Source of the DNA: a virus
IMG/VR virus record: IMGVR_UViG_3300033571_019687
Location: 62,001 to 126,000 of that record
DNA: 64,000 nt
Reading direction: 5' to 3' (one strand)
The notes under the pieces were generated by a model. That model was not told the DNA's origin, did not search any database, and saw only the letters and a list, made by a program, of their open reading frames with translations. Positions within the stretch are counted from its first letter, which is position 1, and every line of letters begins with the position of its first letter. Shown piece by piece: positions 37,840 to 46,785 of this stretch. Position numbers and translations under genes: made by a program.

Positions 37840-40563
37840 ATGTCGTACATTATAAAAAATAGTGAACCAAGTATAAATCTTAAATTAACTGACAAGGGTA
37901 GAAGTAATTTAGCTTTTGGGCAGTTAAATTATGTTAGTTATGTATTAGGTGATAGTGAAATTGATTATACTAATCAATTGCCTTCACAAATGATATTAAG
38001 ACCTAAAGATAATCAACATGATATTATATACCCTGTACCAATTAGAGATAATATAACTAAAGTTGATTTACCATCTGTATCAGCAAAACCTAGAGTTATA
38101 TATCAAAGTTCAACCCCAAGAGGTTTTTTTGAACCTAGTGGAGATACATATCAGCCTAGACAATCTATATGTTCGATATATGATATTCGTAATCATCCTA
38201 ACTTTAGTTACAGCGGTGATACATTTTATAATTTAGATGTTGCATTTAATAATCATGATACATTTGTATTGAATACAGGATTAACAACTATTTTATCTGT
38301 TAATGATACTTTATTTGTTAAATTTATTGACGAAGAATTAGTTGATGATTATGATGAAACAAGTTTACCACCAACTTTTAATCATGGTGCTATTAAAGCT
38401 TTGTTTTATAAGGTCACTGGATTATATGATGAAAATGATGAATTGGTTGATAGTATTAATCTAACCGGATTAACAACTTTTGGTATTAAAGTTGATAGAG
38501 AATTACCATCAAGACATGAGGCGACTATTGTGTCTATATATATTGTACCTTTTAATATTAAAGAGTTATTTGATCCAGAAGATCCTGCCCAGTATTGGGA
38601 TGAAGATTTGCTTAGCTTTAATTCAACTTGTGATACAACAGTTGCAGATGTACCATTTTGGGATTTCAACATTATATATAGAGAAAATGTTATAGGTTTA
38701 GATGCTGCTATAAAAAAGAATAAAGATGAGGTGTTATCTAAAGATTATGTTGGTACTTATGTTTCATTAAAATTATTCGAGCAGACTGACATTACTAAAA
38801 TAGGTGTTGTACATTACACTAATCATCTTATTGATAATTATTATGCCGAAGGTTTTTATAGAAACACGTTAAAACTCGTTATACCACATATTATGTGGCA
38901 TAAAAAACAGTTTGAAGGTATTAGTACAGGCACGTCATTAGGTTATACATTTGTGTGCGGAACTGAGATTAAGTTTATTGATAATAAGATTAGATATTAT
39001 GATTTAGTAGATCAAGAAGTAAATCAAACGATTGTTGGTAAAGTTCTTTTAGATGATAAGATAATTATTATAGAACATCCTGAGTTGTTAACAGCTTTAT
39101 CATTTAAATCTGATAGAAACCATACTCTACCTAAACCGTCATTACAGCTATTAGATCCCGGTTCATGCCCCCAAATAAGCTCTATTGGTTCATTAGAGCC
39201 CAATCAGACAATGTGTGTTAGTTATATGTTAACTACACAAAATGAAACGCATTATAACACATCTTTACATTGTGAAGATTATGCTAAGCTAACTAATACT
39301 ACTGATAAAAATAAAGACGTGCTGTTTTATTTTGATAGATCAGTAAGTGATAACTTTGCGTATTTATCTACATTATATGTGGATAATCCTATTAAAGGTT
39401 ATGGATATTCTTATGACAATGTTTACATTCTATGGCAAATTGTTAATGGTGATCAAATACCAGACCCTACACAGTGGAATATAGAAGATATAACAAGATA
39501 TTTAAACACTAATGGTTGTCTTAATAGCGACCCAACAGTATGTGAACAAGTATCTTTAAAAACACAAGTATCAGTTGGTGCTATTAGTGGGTTTACCTTA
39601 AGTGAATATCCTATTGGTGATGTTTTAGTATTTTGGAATGGTAATGTTTTAATACCTAACAATGATTATACTATATCAAATAAAAACGTTACATTTACTG
39701 GTGGTTTAATTACTGGCGGTACAACAGTCTATAGTTATCTATATGGTGAAGGTGCTGTTGGGACAAGATTAATTAGGTTTGAATTACCAGAACCGGGGGA
39801 TGAATTAGAGTTTGACTCTATTGTTTATACTTATCCAAGTGGAACAGATTTAACTGAATATGTTGCTACAGTATTAGAAGCAACAGGTAGCACAAATTTA
39901 GTTACATTACCTAACGGCCAACAAGCATTTTCAGATAATGGTTCTTCTACTGATGGTTTGTCATTAGTAATACCATCTACACCAAATAATGATGTTGTTT
40001 ATGTGCATTATTCAGGTGTTTTATTAGATTCAAGTATGTACACATTAGCTACTGATGGTATAACCACTTGGGTTAGATTAGATTTTGCACCTGCGGATTT
40101 AACTGATATTGTTATTTATTATTTGGATAATAGTTTAGGGGGGTCTACATTGATACCTAACTCTGATAAAACACCTCAAGCATTAAGAGCTATAAATGTT
40201 GTTATTGATAAGGAGTTTACTGATAATTCAGAAGGTAATTATTATGTTATTGCAAACAAATTTAATTTACCTAACATTTCAACAACAGGGTTTACATTTG
40301 GTGATGAATTCATATTTCCGGGGATTATAGAGACTGATATTAAATCAACAATATATAAAACTTCATTCAATATAAATATATTACCTAATACATATACTAC
40401 ATCAAATAATCCTACTTTTAGTACTGGAGATAAAGTTGCATTTAGCGAATTAGGTATATATGATAATCAGAATAATCTAGTTTGTATAGGTAAGTTTTCA
40501 ACTCCTATAACTAGAAAATATAATGCCGATATTTTGACTATTGAGGCTACTATTGACTTTTAA
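37840..40563 (+). CDS. Tail-fibre/adhesin-type protein with LTD-KGR N-terminal module
   Basis: A 907-residue protein. The N-terminus (residues 1-45) has the pattern M.Y, then LKLTDKGRSNLAFGQ and GDSEIDY, which recurs in two other genes of this block (40565 and 42937). The middle is beta-rich with repeated surface-protein style segments (YPIGDVLVFWNGNVLIPNND, then DYTISNKNVTFTGG; later YVHYSGVLLDSSMYTL). The last 45 residues carry an ELGIYDNQNNLVCIGKFSTP module related to the C-terminus of the gene at 43274. The modular build suits a fibre or receptor-binding protein with a conserved mounting module. It starts a new unit behind a CTATTTA promoter. No enzymatic motif is visible. Confidence 0.6.
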   Translation: MSYIIKNSEPSINLKLTDKGRSNLAFGQLNYVSYVLGDSEIDYTNQLPSQMILRPKDNQHDIIYPVPIRDNITKVDLPSVSAKPRVIYQSSTPRGFFEPSGDTYQPRQSICSIYDIRNHPNFSYSGDTFYNLDVAFNNHDTFVLNTGLTTILSVNDTLFVKFIDEELVDDYDETSLPPTFNHGAIKALFYKVTGLYDENDELVDSINLTGLTTFGIKVDRELPSRHEATIVSIYIVPFNIKELFDPEDPAQYWDEDLLSFNSTCDTTVADVPFWDFNIIYRENVIGLDAAIKKNKDEVLSKDYVGTYVSLKLFEQTDITKIGVVHYTNHLIDNYYAEGFYRNTLKLVIPHIMWHKKQFEGISTGTSLGYTFVCGTEIKFIDNKIRYYDLVDQEVNQTIVGKVLLDDKIIIIEHPELLTALSFKSDRNHTLPKPSLQLLDPGSCPQISSIGSLEPNQTMCVSYMLTTQNETHYNTSLHCEDYAKLTNTTDKNKDVLFYFDRSVSDNFAYLSTLYVDNPIKGYGYSYDNVYILWQIVNGDQIPDPTQWNIEDITRYLNTNGCLNSDPTVCEQVSLKTQVSVGAISGFTLSEYPIGDVLVFWNGNVLIPNNDYTISNKNVTFTGGLITGGTTVYSYLYGEGAVGTRLIRFELPEPGDELEFDSIVYTYPSGTDLTEYVATVLEATGSTNLVTLPNGQQAFSDNGSSTDGLSLVIPSTPNNDVVYVHYSGVLLDSSMYTLATDGITTWVRLDFAPADLTDIVIYYLDNSLGGSTLIPNSDKTPQALRAINVVIDKEFTDNSEGNYYVIANKFNLPNISTTGFTFGDEFIFPGIIETDIKSTIYKTSFNINILPNTYTTSNNPTFSTGDKVAFSELGIYDNQNNLVCIGKFSTPITRKYNADILTIEATIDF

Positions 40564-40564
40564 C

Positions 40565-41719
40565 ATGGGCTATATATTAGATAACACAAATCAATTTAAG
40601 GTATATTTAACTGATAAAGGTAAAGAATTATTATCTGATGGTGGATTATTGGCAAATATTGCGTATTTTTCAATGTCAGATGAAGATACGAATTATACTA
40701 CATTAACAGATAATTTTGACCCTATTGATGTAGATAAACAAGATATAGTATCTATAGAAAATGAGTTATTTAAAGTTAATGGATTATCATTAGTTTTTGT
40801 TCAACCAGTATTAAGAGGTAATATTGTAAATGGTACTCAGAAAGATGATTCTTTATTATATATTAATAATAATGGATTTAAAGATGTGTTATTAGTTGAT
40901 GGGGAAGAAGTAACGGAGAAAAAATTATTAACATATAGAGATAATAATGGATATAGAAAGTTTAAATTAACTGGTAATAATGGTTTATATTTACATTCAC
41001 CTTATCCAGAGGTATTAACAGATTTTAACGAGTTAATTAAAAATTATGACTTTTATCCAACAAATGATAAAGAAAGAACATTATTTGATTTAAAAAACGT
41101 ATCATTTTCTGATAATTCAACATTAAAGGGTAATAATAGAACGTCAGAGAGTAACTCATCATTGATTAGTAGTAATATAACTAAGAAATCTGAACTTATA
41201 TTACATGAAAGATATTACACGGAGTTTAATGTGTATTTTAATTATTGGAAAGGTTTCGGGTTTGATAACAGTAGTCCTGATTATAAGACACAAGTTGATT
41301 TTTATGCTAGTTTAGGAACTAATAGAATTAAATTATTATTAGATGGATTACAGTATTATGATCCAAACTCTTTTACATATACAACTATACCCACAGGATT
41401 AACTTCTTATATTCAATTGAGTGGTGATACACTTATGTTAGATTATTCAAATACTGATAGTGTTGTGTCATTACTTAATACGGTTTCACCATTGGCACCT
41501 AATGGATGTAATTTTAGGGTTAGGTGTAGATTAATTGATGATATTGCTGATTTTTTAACAGAAGATAATGTTGTTACAGACAGTAAAGATTTTAAGTTAG
41601 AAATAGTGTACTCAACTACATCAGATACTATATCAGAGGCACAACAAACTTTAGTAAATATAACCAATCCATTATCTAATAGTGGAGAACCGCCTATTAT
41701 AATACCAGACCCTTCATAA
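40565..41719 (+). CDS. Fibre-associated protein with LTD-KGK N-terminal module
   Basis: About 384 residues from the ATG at 40565; a TTG further upstream at 40541 is in frame but overlaps the preceding gene and is less likely. The first 50 residues (M.Y..., VYLTDKGKELLSDGG, then SMSDEDTNY) match the module at 37840 and 42937. The rest is beta-rich with an extended polar region and a Pro-rich C-terminus (EPPIIIPDPS). It follows the previous fibre gene by 1 nt and precedes the next by 1 nt. A paralogous virion-surface component is the best reading. Confidence 0.58.
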   Translation: MGYILDNTNQFKVYLTDKGKELLSDGGLLANIAYFSMSDEDTNYTTLTDNFDPIDVDKQDIVSIENELFKVNGLSLVFVQPVLRGNIVNGTQKDDSLLYINNNGFKDVLLVDGEEVTEKKLLTYRDNNGYRKFKLTGNNGLYLHSPYPEVLTDFNELIKNYDFYPTNDKERTLFDLKNVSFSDNSTLKGNNRTSESNSSLISSNITKKSELILHERYYTEFNVYFNYWKGFGFDNSSPDYKTQVDFYASLGTNRIKLLLDGLQYYDPNSFTYTTIPTGLTSYIQLSGDTLMLDYSNTDSVVSLLNTVSPLAPNGCNFRVRCRLIDDIADFLTEDNVVTDSKDFKLEIVYSTTSDTISEAQQTLVNITNPLSNSGEPPIIIPDPS

Positions 41720-41720
41720 C

Positions 41721-42380
41721 ATGGCTACAATACCAATAGTATTAAATACTGGGCTATTAAGTAAACAAAATCCTATATTTGATTTTGTTATACCTAGCTA
41801 TGACTTTTTTATTAATCAGCCATCATTAAGTGTTAGTGAAGCTAATAAATCAGTTTCGTTACTGCAAGACGGTGAATTACGATTATTAAATAAAAATACG
41901 AGTCCAGTATATTTTAAATCCATTACACTAATTGATGCTAAAATAAATGATCAATATCTTTCTAGTATAGACAAAGTATTAAGATTTTCATTAGTTAATG
42001 AAGTACAAGATGTTACAAATAATGTTATATTCATTAATTATAAAATAACGTATAAAGGTAGTCAGATAGGTACTATTACATGTAGATATAATTTAGATTA
42101 CTATAATACGACAAAAATATTATATCCCATGCAATCATTACCATTATCATTTTATTATAAAGTTGATAATGTTGGGATATTGAATCAACAATATTTTGGT
42201 AAAAGTAATAGTAATAAAAATAAAAGAGTGGGTTTAATTGATTTTACTTTTACAATAGAATGTTATGATAATAATAGTTTCACGACGACTATTACAGAAC
42301 CTTTAATTGTTAGCGCATATTTAGTTAATAGTGCCTATGTTCCCCCTATACTTAATGAACCAATTGATTATGGTAGTTAA
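41721..42380 (+). CDS. Unknown protein of the fibre operon
   Basis: A 219-residue, beta-rich protein with hydrophobic alternation (FVIPSYDFFI, then VIFINYKITYKGSQIGTITC) and no recognised motif. It is tightly packed between a fibre-type gene (1-nt gap) and the nucleotidyltransferase-like gene (1-nt overlap, TAATG). It is probably a structural or assembly factor; the tight coupling to the nucleotidyltransferase-like gene is notable. Confidence 0.55.
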   Translation: MATIPIVLNTGLLSKQNPIFDFVIPSYDFFINQPSLSVSEANKSVSLLQDGELRLLNKNTSPVYFKSITLIDAKINDQYLSSIDKVLRFSLVNEVQDVTNNVIFINYKITYKGSQIGTITCRYNLDYYNTTKILYPMQSLPLSFYYKVDNVGILNQQYFGKSNSNKNKRVGLIDFTFTIECYDNNSFTTTITEPLIVSAYLVNSAYVPPILNEPIDYGS

Positions 42381-42895
42381 TGAATACAGTTAAATACATT
42401 TTTGAAAATATAGAACTTGAATACAACTATAATAATGCTACGATTAGAAGTGTTATTAATATGTTTAATGAGTTTAAGTATTCAAATGTATATTGTTTTG
42501 GTTCATTTCTAAATGTTATGTATGGTAAAACTGATAATGTTCAAGATGTTGATTTATTTTATATTGGTGAGTATAATAAGCATTTAGAAAACGATATATT
42601 TATTAGGGCAAAAAATAGTGGTATAGTAATAGATTTATTTTATCTACCTAATTATACTGAATCTGATATTATTGGTAACCCGTTAAAAACTATAGTCAAT
42701 GATAACGTTAAAGACTTAACAGTATATAGATCGTATTCAGTCAAGTTAATAAATAATGAAGTTAAATACGGGTCTGATATATTAACAGAATTTGGTTATA
42801 GGTTTAATTTCAAGAATGAATTATTATATAGACATAAAGATATTGATGGTAATAATTTGATAGGTGTTAAGTATAATCCTATCAAGTTATCGTAA
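42380..42895 (+). CDS. Nucleotidyltransferase-fold protein (pol-beta/MNT type)
   Basis: A 171-residue protein with the signature of minimal pol-beta-type nucleotidyltransferases. CFGSFLN gives Gly41-Ser42; after 13 residues comes DVDLF, giving Asp56 and Asp58; the strand IVIDLFYLP supplies a third acidic residue, Asp85. This GS-x(n)-DxD-x(n)-D layout binds two metals and transfers a nucleotide to protein, RNA or a small molecule. The substrate cannot be read from the sequence. The gene lies inside a fibre/structural operon, coupled by a 1-nt overlap to the preceding gene and followed by a CTATTTA promoter 3 nt after its stop. It could modify a virion component or a host molecule, or be a cargo gene. 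The motif call is good; the function is open. Confidence 0.6.
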   Translation: MNTVKYIFENIELEYNYNNATIRSVINMFNEFKYSNVYCFGSFLNVMYGKTDNVQDVDLFYIGEYNKHLENDIFIRAKNSGIVIDLFYLPNYTESDIIGNPLKTIVNDNVKDLTVYRSYSVKLINNEVKYGSDILTEFGYRFNFKNELLYRHKDIDGNNLIGVKYNPIKLS

Positions 42896-42898
42896 TAA

Positions 42899-42905
42899 CT
42901 ATTTA
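42899..42905 (+). promoter_or_regulatory. Candidate late promoter (CTATTTA)
   Basis: CTATTTA followed by ATAATAAAG lies 3 nt after the stop of the nucleotidyltransferase-like gene and 31 nt before the ATG at 42937. Placement right behind a stop codon matches the copy at 56379. Confidence 0.45.
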
Positions 42906-42936
42906 ATAATAAAGTAACTTATATTAACATTGTAAA

Positions 42937-43272
42937 ATGGCATACGCAACAGGCACTACAACAGAAACAATGACTGTCTATCTAACAGATTTAGGTAGAA
43001 AAAGAATTTTGGAACAGGGATTTAATCCGGTTAGTTTTTCATTATCTGATGATGATGTTAACTATATTGCTGATAATGAAAATTTGGTACAATTAGTACC
43101 TGATTTAACTGGTGATCACAATGATGAAGTATTATCATTATCAAAAAATTATATCATAAGGGCTAATATTATCAGAAATGATAATTTAACTAATTCGGTT
43201 GTTATTCCAGTTAATGTAACTGGTACAACGATAGATCCCACAACAACTAATAACACAAATAGCGGAATATAA
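42937..43272 (+). CDS. Short protein with LTD-GR N-terminal module
   Basis: A 111-residue protein that is little more than the shared module: M.Y at the start, VYLTDLGRKRILEQG at residues about 14-28 and SLSDDDVNY near 36-44, followed by a Thr/Asn-rich tail. The related modules at 37840 and 40565 are N-terminal parts of larger proteins, so this may be a stand-alone adaptor or connector, perhaps for the 619-residue protein encoded 1 nt downstream. Confidence 0.58.
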   Translation: MAYATGTTTETMTVYLTDLGRKRILEQGFNPVSFSLSDDDVNYIADNENLVQLVPDLTGDHNDEVLSLSKNYIIRANIIRNDNLTNSVVIPVNVTGTTIDPTTTNNTNSGI

Positions 43273-43273
43273 A

Positions 43274-45133
43274 ATGGCTAATATTAGAACAAAAATAAAA
43301 TTTGCTAGAAGAAAAAGTACAGGTACAGGTAATGGCCTAGTTACATTTTTCTTATCTGGAGCACCTGATTATACACCATCATTAAACCAAAGGGTTATTA
43401 TAACTCATACTAATGTTGCTGAAAATAGTGGTCTTAAAACTAAATTAGATAGTATTTCAACAAATACCGTAACAGGACAATTCCAAAGCTATCAACAAAA
43501 TTTGGATTCAAATTCAATTATACAGTCAGATGGTTTTTCACAGTTCTTTGTAATTAGATATGATGATGTAACATTCTCATCTAATCAGTTTGGTGGATCA
43601 TGTGATGGTTATATAGAGTTTGATGCTAACGTATCATCTGCTGAATATCTCAAAGCTATTGAAAATGCTGTTATTGTATCTGAAAATGTACCATTTGATA
43701 ATGCAGATGCTCAAAATACAATTTCATCACATATAACACAATTAAGTGGGTTAACCGTTTCACCTATGTTTTTCATGAAGCGTAATGCGGTTAAGAGTAT
43801 ATTTGCCAACACGCTTAAATCTTTAAATCTACCTGTTACTGATGACGCAATGAAACAATATACTAGATCTGCTTATGGTACATTAACCCAGACTAGCGGT
43901 ACAACTTACGATACATTAATAGACGGTATTAAATATAATTGGTCTGCTTTAACAACAACCGGTTCAACCGCTATTGTTAGTGTACATCCAACAACTGGTC
44001 ATACCGGGGATTTTTATTCTAGTGCGTTACAAACAATAGGGTCTTATAACTTTTTAAAAGACAATTATTTTGAACCAGTTAAGAACGGTTTATATTTAGC
44101 ATTTGAAATCCCTCAAAATAGCTATGGTGAAATTATAGATGGTAAAACATTCAAATTAAGTTTACCTTATTGGGCACCAACTGGTAATACAACTGGTCAT
44201 ACAGAAGAAAATCAGTATGGTGTATATAGTGGTTATACTTCAAGCCCTAGTACTATTGAGTTATTTGGTACATATAATCTTAATGGTTTAAGTAAATTTG
44301 ATCTTGATAGAGTATTAAGTGAAAAAGGTGTGGAAGCTCAAACTGTTGGTAATAAATTGGATTTAAGTAAAAACCCTAATGAATACGAGTCTAATATAGT
44401 ATTTTTATTTTGTAACGATATTAAAACGCCTCAAGTTGATGATTTTGATTCGTGGGAAGATGGTCATGAAAATGCTTTTGAAGGTATTAAAGTTCTTCAA
44501 AATAACAGTACTAGGTCTAAAGCATTATTTGATTTTAGAAGAGATGAATGTGTTGGGTTTGTCGCATTAGATAAGGGTTTTGTTGTTATTACACATCCAT
44601 TAATCGTTGATAGTTTCTTTATTAAAGGTTTTGGCGGTGTAATAGATATTCAAGGTTCTGGTAGCAACAGAGAAAAAACATATTTATACTATGATTCAAT
44701 TCCACAAGGTACATCTCTAACTAGATTGAATGTTACTACAGCAAGTGGGGATACTAGGGTTAAATATACTATTGAAGAGGAAAACGGATTTATTGATTGG
44801 GATTCCACTCAATTTTTATATAATGCAACAGGTACAACTATTCCTACTATGAGATTCCTATCTTATAATTCAGAAAAGAATTTAGTAATAACCTGTACTG
44901 CTTCATCTGGTGAATTTGTTAGGAGTACAAATGATACTGCTAAAGTATTACATAATACAACAAGTCCATTTCCTACATTTAAAACTGATAATACAGAATT
45001 GTATCCAGTTTGTATAACAAAGATTGGTATTCATGATGCTGATGGTAACTTACTTGCAATATGCGTACCATCTCAGCCAATTAAAAAATATTGGTATGAT
45101 GTAGTATCGTTTAATTTAAAGATAAGAGTTTAA
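43274..45133 (+). CDS. Fibre/structural protein with shared C-terminal module
   Basis: A 619-residue protein, beta-rich with Thr/Ser/Gly-rich segments (SGTTYDTLIDG; YWAPTGNTTGHTEENQYGVY). It lacks the LTD module at the N-terminus, but the last 45 residues (CITKIGIHDADGNLLAICVP, then SQPIKK) are clearly related to the C-terminus of the 907-residue protein at 37840. It follows the stand-alone LTD-module gene by 1 nt, so the two together may equal one split copy of the 37840-type architecture. A virion-surface role is likely; a receptor-binding role is possible. Confidence 0.58.
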   Translation: MANIRTKIKFARRKSTGTGNGLVTFFLSGAPDYTPSLNQRVIITHTNVAENSGLKTKLDSISTNTVTGQFQSYQQNLDSNSIIQSDGFSQFFVIRYDDVTFSSNQFGGSCDGYIEFDANVSSAEYLKAIENAVIVSENVPFDNADAQNTISSHITQLSGLTVSPMFFMKRNAVKSIFANTLKSLNLPVTDDAMKQYTRSAYGTLTQTSGTTYDTLIDGIKYNWSALTTTGSTAIVSVHPTTGHTGDFYSSALQTIGSYNFLKDNYFEPVKNGLYLAFEIPQNSYGEIIDGKTFKLSLPYWAPTGNTTGHTEENQYGVYSGYTSSPSTIELFGTYNLNGLSKFDLDRVLSEKGVEAQTVGNKLDLSKNPNEYESNIVFLFCNDIKTPQVDDFDSWEDGHENAFEGIKVLQNNSTRSKALFDFRRDECVGFVALDKGFVVITHPLIVDSFFIKGFGGVIDIQGSGSNREKTYLYYDSIPQGTSLTRLNVTTASGDTRVKYTIEEENGFIDWDSTQFLYNATGTTIPTMRFLSYNSEKNLVITCTASSGEFVRSTNDTAKVLHNTTSPFPTFKTDNTELYPVCITKIGIHDADGNLLAICVPSQPIKKYWYDVVSFNLKIRV

Positions 45134-45137
45134 TAAT

Positions 45138-45743
45138 ATGATAACAAAAAACGACACCTCGTATTTACTTAGTTTAGATGTATCAACTACTACCATTGGT
45201 ATGTGTGTATTTAATCTTAATGGGAAATTATTAGATATTTCCCATTTTACTCCTAAAGTAAAATGTGATAATAAGATTGAAGAGTTGATTAAAAAAGTTG
45301 ATGGGTTCAATATTTTTGTTGATGATGTCATAACATCACTAAAAATCAATATAAAAGATATTGTAGCAATTGTAATTGAAGAACCATTGCTTAAATCTAA
45401 TAATGCAAATACTGTTGGTACACTTATGAGATTTAATGGTATGATTACCAAACTTGTGCATACTAAGTTTAATGTTATACCAAGTTACATTAGTACATAC
45501 GATTCTCGTAAAAATGGGTTTCCACAGCTAATGAGACCAAATAAAACTGGTGATATTGTATTATTTGGCGGTTACCCTAAAGATACTGATAAAAAATTGG
45601 TAGTGTGGGAAGAAGTAGCAAAACTTGAACCTACTATTAACTGGGTATATAACTCAAAAGGTCAACTTAAAAAAGAAAACTTTGATATGAGTGACGCTTA
45701 TTGTTGTGGTCTTGGATATCTTAGGTTAAAAAATTACATATAA
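45138..45743 (+). CDS. RuvC-like Holliday-junction resolvase (RNase H fold)
   Basis: A 201-residue protein with RuvC-type acidic residues. The first strand LLSLDVSTTTIGMCVFN carries Asp14. The second, DIVAIVIEEPLL, carries Glu81/Glu82. The C-terminal NFDMSDAYCCGLGY supplies Asp183 and Asp186. That is the RNase H-fold arrangement of RuvC and its phage relatives. T4 uses the unrelated gp49 for junction resolution, so this could be its functional replacement, acting with the recombination genes encoded just downstream. It follows the fibre gene by 4 nt; a host-type promoter for the primase lies just after it. Confidence 0.72.
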   Translation: MITKNDTSYLLSLDVSTTTIGMCVFNLNGKLLDISHFTPKVKCDNKIEELIKKVDGFNIFVDDVITSLKINIKDIVAIVIEEPLLKSNNANTVGTLMRFNGMITKLVHTKFNVIPSYISTYDSRKNGFPQLMRPNKTGDIVLFGGYPKDTDKKLVVWEEVAKLEPTINWVYNSKGQLKKENFDMSDAYCCGLGYLRLKNYI

Positions 45744-45745
45744 AA

Positions 45746-45777
45746 TTTGGATATCCCAAAAATATTGCCTACATTTG
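45746..45777 (+). promoter_or_regulatory. Bacteroidota-type promoter (TTTG-N20-TACATTTG) for the primase operon
   Basis: TTTG at 45746-45749 and TACATTTG at 45770-45777 are separated by 20 nt, the same geometry as at 11958-11989. The start site would be near 45784, only about 8 nt before the ATG at 45792, so the mRNA leader would be very short. It begins 3 nt after the preceding stop codon. Confidence 0.75.
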
Positions 45778-45791
45778 TGGAAAAATAACCC

Positions 45792-46784
45792 ATGAGTGTA
45801 GGCAATCTTTTTAATGAAAACGGTTTAACCGTACTTATATCTCTCTTAGAAGACACTCTAGGGGAGTGTAAAAAGCATTATGAAGGTAAGGCTGAATTAC
45901 TTTTTGATTGCCCGGTATGCTCTGCTAATAGCGGTGTTTTTTTTGACGGTAAAGGTAATTTACAAGTCAATTATGTAAAAGGTAAGTATAATTGTTGGGC
46001 ATGTGGTGAATCTTGTAATACAAAAGGTAGTATTAAGAACCTATTTAAAAAATTTGCTGATGGTAAAACATACATCAAATATGCTAAATTGGGTTTTAGA
46101 TATAATGACGACTCATTTATTTTTGATGAAGAAGATGAATTAACTGAAAAAGCACCTGTTGTATTACCAAGATTTAGTTTACCTATAAATGGTATGACAG
46201 AAAATACCCCAAAATTTAAGGATGTAAATAAGTATTTAACATTAAGGGGTTTAGATAGTAAAATAATAAGTAAGTTTAATTTACATTTTGGTGGTGATGG
46301 GTTTGAAAACAGAATTATTATACCATCTTATGATCTTAGTGGTAGTCTAAATTATTATACAGGCAGACTAATATATAAGTATCAAAACAGGAAGGTAATA
46401 AAGTATAAAAACTTTGAAGCCCCGAAAGAAACATTCATATTTAATGAGGGACTTATAGATTGGAATAAACGGGTTTTCTTAGTAGAAGGCCCATTTGATC
46501 ACATTGTTTTACCAAACTCAATACCATTACTTGGTAAAAAGTTAAGCAACTTATTATACAACTCCATATATTATAAAGCTAAAAAAGGTATAACTATTGT
46601 ATTAGATCCAGATGCTAGAGAAGATTCAAAAAAAATTTTTTACAAATTAGACGCTGGTAGATTGTATGGTAAAGTTAATTATGTTGACTTACCTTATGAT
46701 ATGGACGTTAGCGAAATATATCAGAATTACGGCCTATCTGGTTTAAGAGATGTGGTAATAAAACAAAGAAGATTTAAAGATTAA
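45792..46784 (+). CDS. DNA primase, zinc-ribbon plus TOPRIM (gp61-like)
   Basis: A 330-residue primase, close to T4 gp61 (342). A zinc-binding set Cys40-x2-Cys43 and Cys68-x2-Cys71 (DCPVC; NCWAC) forms the template-recognition domain. The RNA-polymerase part carries FENRIIIPSYD near 171-181. The TOPRIM motifs are VFLVEGPFDHI (Glu232, Asp236) and IVLDPDAREDS (Asp272, Asp274). It would make RNA primers on the lagging strand together with the gp41-like helicase at 15750. It is driven by its own host-type promoter and followed after 1 nt by a nuclease gene. The separation from the helicase by about 29 kb is notable. Confidence 0.85.
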   Translation: MSVGNLFNENGLTVLISLLEDTLGECKKHYEGKAELLFDCPVCSANSGVFFDGKGNLQVNYVKGKYNCWACGESCNTKGSIKNLFKKFADGKTYIKYAKLGFRYNDDSFIFDEEDELTEKAPVVLPRFSLPINGMTENTPKFKDVNKYLTLRGLDSKIISKFNLHFGGDGFENRIIIPSYDLSGSLNYYTGRLIYKYQNRKVIKYKNFEAPKETFIFNEGLIDWNKRVFLVEGPFDHIVLPNSIPLLGKKLSNLLYNSIYYKAKKGITIVLDPDAREDSKKIFYKLDAGRLYGKVNYVDLPYDMDVSEIYQNYGLSGLRDVVIKQRRFKD

Positions 46785-46785
46785 C

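Noticed and set aside
40541-40563. In-frame TTG extension of the fibre gene starting at 40565
   Set aside because: It overlaps the previous gene, and the shared module begins exactly at the ATG (M-x-Y start as in its paralogues).
45116-45451. Minus-strand open frame of 111 codons over the RuvC-like gene
   Set aside because: The plus-strand frame carries clear catalytic motifs; the antisense frame has none.
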